A stretch of 36,948 nucleotides of DNA from a virus: positions 1 to 36,948 of the IMG/VR virus record IMGVR_UViG_3300031539_000136; one strand, written 5' to 3'. Positions 33,259-36,948 of this stretch are shown here, piece after piece; position 1 is the stretch's first letter; the number at the start of each line of letters is the position of its first letter. Made by a program: the position numbers and the translations under genes. The notes under the pieces are model-generated. The model had not been told where the DNA came from. It worked only from the letters and a program-made list of their open reading frames with translations, and did no database searches.

Positions 33259-33306
33259 CTAATCCTCGGGATTGTTGATATAGTAGAATATATCGACAAT
33301 CATCAT
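33259..33306 (-). CDS. Possible 15-aa leader peptide
   Basis: AAGGAG lies just before tandem ATG codons, and the frame MMIVDIFYYINNPED ends with TAG two bases before the next gene. The coding sequence overlaps a 6+6 bp hairpin (33270-33301). The pairing of a strong ribosome binding site, short ORF, hairpin and near-touching downstream start is typical of translational coupling or attenuation. Small size makes the call tentative. Confidence 0.45.
   Translation of the reverse strand: MMIVDIFYYINNPED
33270..33301 (-). promoter_or_regulatory. Hairpin within the leader peptide
   Basis: On the minus strand GATTGT-C-GATATA and TATATC-A-ACAATC form two 6-bp helices interrupted by one mismatch, with a 6-base loop. 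It ends just before the GAGGAT ribosome binding site of the 116-aa gene. Ribosomes translating the leader ORF would open it. Confidence 0.6.
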
Positions 33307-33326
33307 GTCTCCTTGATTTATAAACA

Positions 33327-33385
33327 GGGCGCGGCTTTTGTGCGGACGATTGTCTAATAACCCAACAGTTTTACCGCGCCCGTCC
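33327..33385 (-). ncRNA. Pseudoknot-capable stem-loop between the SSB-like and 116-aa genes
   Basis: GGGCGCGG (33374-33381, minus sense) and CCGCGCCC (33327-33334) close a 39-base loop. The five bases GGACG at its 5' edge (33381-33385) can pair with CGUCC in the loop (33344-33348), giving an H-type pseudoknot or two alternatives. It lies in the 137-base gap after the 335-aa gene. No T-run follows, so it is not an ordinary terminator. Confidence 0.5.
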
Positions 33386-33393
33386 TTAACTAC

Positions 33394-34401
33394 CTAAAAT
33401 ACCACGTCTTCATCATCGCCGAATGGGATTTCCTGACCTGCCACCGTTACTGGTTGTTCAGGATGTGCTTGTGCATCCACCAACTTTGTTAGTAATGGAT
33501 AGCATTTCGTTGTGTCATCCTGTGGCACAAACATGAAATATGTACCGAAATATCTATTGTTGTCTTCCGGTTTGTCTCCCTGCTTTGCCTCAAACATTGG
33601 CGATAAAATAGAACTTGTAAACTCATCGACTCTTTCAAGCCGATTTTGCTTTATCTTTATGTCATGTGACGGATACTTTGATTCCCCGCCATTATACGAC
33701 GAATGTACCTCAATGACCGGATTACCGTCACGGTCAAAAATGCGCGACATTTTACATATATCAATAATGACTGTTTTACCAGCATAATTATCTATATATT
33801 CCTGTTTCTTTTTGTAGTCATAACCACCTATATATACACTATCACCACTTTGCGAAACTGTCGGCGGCGTGCTTGTATTCACAGGCGCTTGTGCTGTCGC
33901 CTGCGGTTTGTCATCACGCGGAAAGTATTCATCTAATACGCTTTGTGGCTTTGGTGCTGGTTGTTGTGCATTACCATTGGACAAAGAAACTAACTTACTA
34001 TCCAAGACTATAGACATGGTATTGACATGTTCATATACAGCATCAATAAAGTTCTGCGCTGATGTCCCCTCAGTAAACACATTAACTTGTATGAAGCGCA
34101 TCCCATGTTCTAATAAAACTGGTATGCCAGGTGCTTTTACCCATATCGAAACACGCGCCTCATTATGCGTGCAGGGAAGGTAATCACCACTTTTATCCTC
34201 CAACTCATCAGCAGCCACATCACCATTGGCAACGCTGTTCAGCGCACTGATAAAATGGCGCAATGTCTTTTTAATCATACCCTCGGTTGCACCTGCCCGT
34301 GTTCCCACATAAAACAGAACGTGATATGGTTTATTATCACAAATCACGGTTGTCTTATAAGTGTCCCCTACCGTTACAATGTTGAATTCTTCACTCATCA
34401 T
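33394..34401 (-). CDS. Protein with SSB-like acidic C-terminal tip (335 aa), unknown fold
   Basis: I start at ATG 34399-34401 (MMSEEFNIVTVGDTYKTTVI), where GAAGGG is well spaced; a start eight codons upstream lacks a site. Residues 1-150 are beta-rich. A Pro/Gln/Thr-rich linker spans about 150-190, followed by an alpha/beta domain. The end reads IPFGDDEDVVF, acidic with a terminal Phe, as in single-stranded DNA binding proteins whose tips recruit replication partners. Position near replication-type genes agrees. A phage SSB or recombination accessory is a hypothesis, since no OB-fold motif is certain. Confidence 0.6.
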   Translation of the reverse strand: MMSEEFNIVTVGDTYKTTVICDNKPYHVLFYVGTRAGATEGMIKKTLRHFISALNSVANGDVAADELEDKSGDYLPCTHNEARVSIWVKAPGIPVLLEHGMRFIQVNVFTEGTSAQNFIDAVYEHVNTMSIVLDSKLVSLSNGNAQQPAPKPQSVLDEYFPRDDKPQATAQAPVNTSTPPTVSQSGDSVYIGGYDYKKKQEYIDNYAGKTVIIDICKMSRIFDRDGNPVIEVHSSYNGGESKYPSHDIKIKQNRLERVDEFTSSILSPMFEAKQGDKPEDNNRYFGTYFMFVPQDDTTKCYPLLTKLVDAQAHPEQPVTVAGQEIPFGDDEDVVF

Positions 34402-34621
34402 TACTATCCCTTCTGCTACCGCCATAACGCGGTATCTTCAGCAATTCATCTAAATCACTACGCAAAATCAATCGTTCTCCAATGCCAACAAACCAATGCG
34501 CTGTTAAGTTCCCGCTTCTAATATAATATTCAATTAGCGACTTACTGCGACCTATACTCTTTGCAGCATGTGGAACGTTTATGTAATCTGTTACTAATCC
34601 CACGTTTTTATCTTCTTCCAT
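34391..34621 (-). CDS. Small HTH (excisionase/MerR-like) DNA-binding protein (76 aa)
   Basis: Residues about 14-62 read INVPHAAKSIGRSKSLIEYY then IRSGNLTAHWFVGIGERLIL and RSDLDELL. This is the winged HTH layout of excisionase-family small regulators. It has AGGTGA before the ATG and tandem -10 boxes upstream, and its stop overlaps the next gene. It probably regulates transcription of the early operon. No integrase is present, so a true excisionase role is unlikely. Confidence 0.7.
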   Translation of the reverse strand: MEEDKNVGLVTDYINVPHAAKSIGRSKSLIEYYIRSGNLTAHWFVGIGERLILRSDLDELLKIPRYGGSRRDSNDE

Positions 34622-34653
34622 ATACTCACCTCATTTCAACTAAACATAACACC

Positions 34654-34679
34654 ATTATACACCGGGCTGTACCATTATA
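34654..34679 (-). promoter_or_regulatory. Two direct-repeat -10 boxes upstream of the HTH gene
   Basis: GTATAATGGT occurs twice on the minus strand with starts 20 bases apart (TATAAT at 34674-34679 and 34654-34659). The second is preceded by TG (TGTATAAT) and lies 33 bases before the ATG. The duplication may be tandem promoters or a repeated regulator site. Confidence 0.5.
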
Positions 34680-34704
34680 CAATAAGTAAAACATTAGAAT
34701 ATTT

Positions 34705-34899
34705 TTATTCCTCTTCAAACATCAGCGTATCAGCATCTTCGCTGGCGACTAGTGACTGCTCGGTGTCGCGGCGTTTCAGGCGTTCTATACAGAAGCAGCG
34801 ATAGCATTGCAATAGCCCGGTCTTGGTGTTTCTGCATATCGAACTGTCTCCATAGATCAAATACTCTTCTGCTCCACAAATCTCACATTTAATTCTCAT
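34705..34899 (-). CDS. Zinc-ribbon-like small protein (64 aa)
   Basis: The start is ATG 34897-34899 with AAAGGA at good distance; a GTG three codons earlier would leave almost no spacing. MRIKCEICGAEEYLIYGDSS then LLQCYRCFCIERLKRR gives CxxC...CxxCxC, a probable zinc-binding site, and the C-terminus is acidic (LMFEEE). It may bind nucleic acid or a host protein. The function is unknown. Confidence 0.65.
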   Translation of the reverse strand: MRIKCEICGAEEYLIYGDSSICRNTKTGLLQCYRCFCIERLKRRDTEQSLVASEDADTLMFEEE

Positions 34900-34917
34900 T
34901 GTATTCACTTCCTTTAT

Positions 34918-34957
34918 TTGCTATAATTTGACTACAAGCAACCAATTTGGAGTTGCT
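34918..34957 (-). promoter_or_regulatory. Mutually exclusive hairpins in the leader of the zinc-ribbon gene
   Basis: On the minus strand AGCAAC (34952-34957) pairs with GTTGCT (34937-34942) with a 9-base loop. The same GTTGCT can instead pair with AGCAA at 34918-34922, directly before the AAAGGA ribosome binding site. The two folds exclude each other, a layout seen in leader switches. Short stems make this tentative. Confidence 0.35.
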
Positions 34958-34993
34958 AAACAATCAAGGCTACGTGTATAAACTGTGATTGTG

Positions 34994-35023
34994 AAACGAC
35001 GCGCTATAGAGGCCGCGTCGTTT
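34994..35023. terminator. Perfect 10-bp inverted repeat at the end of the 70-aa gene
   Basis: AAACGACGCG / CGCGTCGTTT enclose a 10-base loop that contains the stop of the 70-aa gene. Read on the plus strand the stem runs into TTTTAGTTTTATC, a terminator shape. Read on the minus strand only TTT then CACAATC follows, so sense termination would be weak. Confidence 0.55.
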
Positions 35024-35216
35024 TAGTTTTATCTTTCCTACGTTTTAATTCTGCCGACAATGAATCAATAATACGCTGCTCATGTTCACGTCTGGCGATT
35101 GCTTCATTAAGTGTAATTCTAGCTTTATATTCAACAGCACCTAACTTGTTAATTGTTGCCGTCCTCATTTCAATTTCAAACGCTATGATTTCATTACTCT
35201 TGTTTTCTATGTCCAT
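35004..35216 (-). CDS. Hypothetical helical protein (70 aa)
   Basis: The protein is almost entirely helical and charged (MDIENKSNEIIAFEIEMRTA ... SAELKRRKDKTKTTRPL), with a basic C-terminus. It has ribosome binding site GGAAGGA and starts two bases after the ParB-like stop, so it is cotranscribed. No family is recognised. Confidence 0.6.
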   Translation of the reverse strand: MDIENKSNEIIAFEIEMRTATINKLGAVEYKARITLNEAIARREHEQRIIDSLSAELKRRKDKTKTTRPL

Positions 35217-35218
35217 TG

Positions 35219-36097
35219 TTATTCCTTCCTGGTGCTATGTGATTGCAGCCATTCATTGGTAATTCCCACAATATCAGCTTCTTCTTCAATCCATCCTGCC
35301 ATAGTAGCTCCAATATGTTGTTCGCTTTTATATAGCACCTTGCTTAGTAGGTGATGGCCATATTCAAGTAACTCTGCTTCGGTGTACATGCGCTCACCGT
35401 CGCTGTTTGTCTGGTATGCTTTCGATTTGTTGCCACTCATATTTTTGTCTCCGATATTATAGATAGAATGCTTAAAACCACTTGTATTGCCTGCTATCAA
35501 TTCATCCAGTGCCTTTTCTGCAAGCTCTTTGTTTTTTCTGTGAACAGCGCCAAATTGCATAACGTCGCGTTTCCATATCTTTAATTCGCCACGCAGGATG
35601 CTATCTTTCAATTCGTCGCTATGATCTGCGATAGTATCAATTGCCTGCTTATACTTAGCAGCATTCACAACCGTTTGTTCACTGACATTGTTATTTTCTG
35701 CCAGACGTTCCCGTGTATTCTGTGTACAATAATTGTACACAGATTTAGACCCGTGACCATTTGTCTTTTCTAGCTCATATCTTGCCCCGATAATGTACGT
35801 GCGGTATTCATCTGTGAGGTTACGCCTTCCAAGTTGGTTGTCGTATATCCATTTTTTAACTTCTGTTCTGTCCTCAAATTCATATTCTACGGTGTCGTAT
35901 TCAATCCCGTGCTTCATGCAAATAGAATGGCGGTAACGTCCGTCAACTATAACGAACTCGCTCTGCCCTGGGTCTAGCCACACCACCAACGCATCCCGAC
36001 ATCCTTCTGCAACGATGCTAGCTTCTAATAGGCTGTATTCATCATGTGCCAACGGAGCTATTAATGTTTTGAATTCACTGTCTATCTTAATTTCCAT
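35219..36097 (-). CDS. ParB N-terminal-domain protein (292 aa)
   Basis: Residues about 10-90 form a ParB-like domain. IVDGRYRHSIC (50-60) carries the DGxxR box, preceded by EGCRDALVVW (31-40), and VKKWIYDNQLGRRNLTDEYR (80-99) follows as in phage and plasmid relatives. A helix-turn-helix-like part follows (RERLAENNNVSEQTVVNAAK), then a region with Lys/Glu-rich helices. Such stand-alone ParB-like proteins in phages regulate transcription or replication rather than partition. It is the first gene behind the pseudoknotted leader. Confidence 0.8.
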   Translation of the reverse strand: MEIKIDSEFKTLIAPLAHDEYSLLEASIVAEGCRDALVVWLDPGQSEFVIVDGRYRHSICMKHGIEYDTVEYEFEDRTEVKKWIYDNQLGRRNLTDEYRTYIIGARYELEKTNGHGSKSVYNYCTQNTRERLAENNNVSEQTVVNAAKYKQAIDTIADHSDELKDSILRGELKIWKRDVMQFGAVHRKNKELAEKALDELIAGNTSGFKHSIYNIGDKNMSGNKSKAYQTNSDGERMYTEAELLEYGHHLLSKVLYKSEQHIGATMAGWIEEEADIVGITNEWLQSHSTRKE

Positions 36098-36124
36098 GTA
36101 TCACCTTCACTATGCTATATAAAT

Positions 36125-36223
36125 AAAAACCGCCATGCCGAAAGTTCTGTGTTGAACCGAACAACTAAGGAAAGTTATTGCCACAGAACCGCCGGAATAG
36201 CGGCTTTTTAATTGTTCGGTTCA
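36125..36223 (-). ncRNA. Structured RNA with pseudoknot topology upstream of the ParB-like gene
   Basis: In transcription order the elements are as follows. B1 (GAACCGAACAA, 36212-36222) begins at the predicted transcription start. A helix of 16 positions (36193-36208 with 36125-36140, one mismatch, two G-U pairs) then leads through a 3x3 internal loop to a perfect 8-bp helix, GUUCUGUG/CACAGAAC (36182-36189, 36144-36151). The 30-base apical loop contains B2 (UUGUUCGGUUC, 36154-36164), the exact complement of B1, and the pairing extends to 12 bp including 36223 and 36153. The RNA ends in UUUUUAUUU. It could be a roughly 100-base small RNA or an attenuator 28 bases before the ATG. I know no matching family. 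Confidence 0.6.
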
Positions 36224-36228
36224 CTGCC

Positions 36229-36237
36229 ATTATACCA
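36229..36237 (-). promoter_or_regulatory. Extended -10 promoter for the structured RNA / ParB-like operon
   Basis: The minus strand reads TGGTATAAT. A -35-like TTGTTA lies at 36253-36258 (18-base spacing). The predicted start at about 36222 coincides with the first base of the B1 segment of the downstream structured RNA. Confidence 0.7.
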
Positions 36238-36260
36238 CAATTCACATCACAATAACAATG

Positions 36261-36470
36261 CTATTTATCATCGCCAGACATTGACAATAGCTGTTCTGGA
36301 GATATACAGAATTCCTGTGTGTAGGCAACTGATATTTCATCAATATGATCCTCAAGTGCTGCTATGTAATCATACAGACGTTTATTCTCGCGTCGTAAAT
36401 CTTCGTTTTCAAGTTCCAATGCCACGTAATCGCCGGGCGATTTATCCACGAACATGCTTAGTTGTTTCAT
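36261..36470 (-). CDS. Small coiled-coil protein (69 aa)
   Basis: The protein reads MKQLSMFVDKSPGDYVALEL, then ENEDLRRENKRLYDYIAALE, a strong leucine-zipper-like coiled coil at about 18-50, with an acidic end (SMSGDDK). Ribosome binding site AAGGA lies about 14 bases upstream, a little far. It may dimerise with a partner. The function is unknown. Confidence 0.6.
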   Translation of the reverse strand: MKQLSMFVDKSPGDYVALELENEDLRRENKRLYDYIAALEDHIDEISVAYTQEFCISPEQLLSMSGDDK

Positions 36471-36510
36471 CGTTGTTATCGCTATCCTTCAAAGTTACAA
36501 TTTGACCACT

Positions 36511-36726
36511 TCATAACTGTTCCATCCTCTCCCAATCATTACAAGTGCTATCGTTACAGTTTACGTTATATAATCCATTGTGCTGCATTTTGAAATTAAC
36601 ATCAGAATGCAATTTGCAGTGCCAGCTACGCTTGTGTTTTGGTATATCGTAACCTGTATTTAATACCACATAATTACAATTAATACATCGCCTATCGTGA
36701 ATATCCCTGAATTCAAAACCAATCAT
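36511..36726 (-). CDS. Cys/His-rich small protein (71 aa)
   Basis: The protein reads MIGFEFRDIHDRRCINCNYV, with further Cys/His residues in SWHCKLHSD and NCNDSTCNDW. The pattern CxxC...WxC...CxxxxCxxW suggests zinc binding. It starts directly after the stop of the helicase-like fragment with GAGGTG as ribosome binding site, so it is cotranscribed with replication genes. No family is recognised. Confidence 0.6.
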   Translation of the reverse strand: MIGFEFRDIHDRRCINCNYVVLNTGYDIPKHKRSWHCKLHSDVNFKMQHNGLYNVNCNDSTCNDWERMEQL

Positions 36727-36727
36727 T

Positions 36728-36948
36728 CTACACCTCTTCCCATGCTAAGTGCTTAAAGTTTGTTTTCATTTTTATCTGCCCTTCCTGACCCTCACTATTT
36801 TTACAGACGTTAGCCAACCCAGTATTTGTTTTGGTTAATTGACCATCAATTTCATCATATGTAATATGCAACGCTATGACTAAGTTAGCTGTATCCGGGC
36901 GTACCCACATACTATCATATTCATTGAGTGGTTTATTATTTCGCTTAC
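36728..36948 (-). CDS. Probable C-terminal end of a DnaB-like (SF4) helicase, 5' part beyond the window
   Basis: The frame is open to the right edge, with no start needed inside: KRNNKPLNEYDSMWVRPDTA then NLVIALHITYDEIDG. NTGLANVCKNSEGQEGQIKM follows, and the end is FKHLAWEEV. The succession of an Arg-containing strand (ADLVI-type), then a K-N-x-x-G-x-x-G loop and a final strand resembles the RecA-core end of DnaB-type replicative helicases (KNRxGxxG). Walker motifs would lie outside the window, so this stays tentative. Confidence 0.5.
   Translation of the reverse strand, partial: KRNNKPLNEYDSMWVRPDTANLVIALHITYDEIDGQLTKTNTGLANVCKNSEGQEGQIKMKTNFKHLAWEEV

Noticed and set aside
36212-36223. 12-bp inverted repeat read as a ParB/regulator operator or origin iterons
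   Set aside because: Arms are 47 bases apart with another inverted repeat interleaved, and one arm starts at the predicted transcription start, so an RNA explanation is preferred. DNA binding is not excluded.
1-36948. tRNA genes, integrase, lysogeny repressor, IS elements
   Set aside because: No cloverleaf with a T-arm consensus, no tyrosine or serine recombinase motifs and no transposase were seen on either strand by eye; a dedicated search was not possible.

Overview
The window looks like one contiguous piece of a tailed-phage genome (Caudoviricetes, siphovirus-like by gene content). Essentially every credible gene lies on the minus strand, so biological order runs from position 36948 down to 1. 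No integrase, tRNA, rRNA, IS element or CRISPR array is visible. The host cannot be named. Ribosome binding sites are AAGGAG-like and promoters are sigma70-like, often with an extended -10 (TGGTATAAT). Both edges cut genes: a probable DnaB-type helicase C-terminus at the right edge and a holin-like membrane protein at the left edge.

Region 36948-28200 is an early/accessory block. It holds a helicase end, small Cys-rich and coiled-coil proteins, a ParB-like protein, a zinc-ribbon-like protein, a small HTH protein, a 335-aa protein with an SSB-like acidic tip, a run of small unknown proteins, a PD-(D/E)XK-like nuclease, an ArdC-type antirestriction protein and a pentapeptide-repeat protein. Its intergenic gaps are unusually rich in perfect stem-loops. 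At 36125-36223 a predicted transcript would start exactly at a segment that can pair with the apical loop of the long hairpin that follows, which is a pseudoknot topology. A smaller element of the same topology lies at 33327-33385, upstream of a 15-codon leader ORF. A minus-strand terminator at 28159-28182 closes this block.

Region 28140-19730 begins at an extended -10 promoter followed by a structured leader. It encodes a 58-aa protein, a second ParB-like protein, a glycosyltransferase resembling the TET-associated (DNA-base-modifying) class, small and large terminase, a portal protein with a MuF-like C-terminal domain, a prohead protease, a scaffold-like protein and the major capsid protein. 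Several of these genes are linked by TAATG stop/start overlaps.

Region 19720-15250 interrupts the usual head-to-neck order with a sugar-transfer cassette: a GT2 enzyme, a SAM-methyltransferase-like protein, a two-domain glycosyltransferase and two small membrane proteins. A promoter embedded in the post-capsid terminator precedes it. Region 15264-1470 holds neck and tail genes: neck/adaptor proteins, tail terminator, major tail protein, a tail-assembly chaperone pair with a -1 frameshift site, tape measure, distal tail protein, a large hub protein with PKD and Asp-box motifs, and a 1386-aa fibre with seven 17-residue repeats. Positions 1440-1 hold small proteins and membrane (lysis-type) proteins.

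The theme is a virulent-type virion module combined with several possible defence-evasion or modification functions (putative DNA glycosylation, ArdC, virion or surface glycosylation), with unusually structured leader RNAs at its main promoters. All functional calls are from motif reading only.
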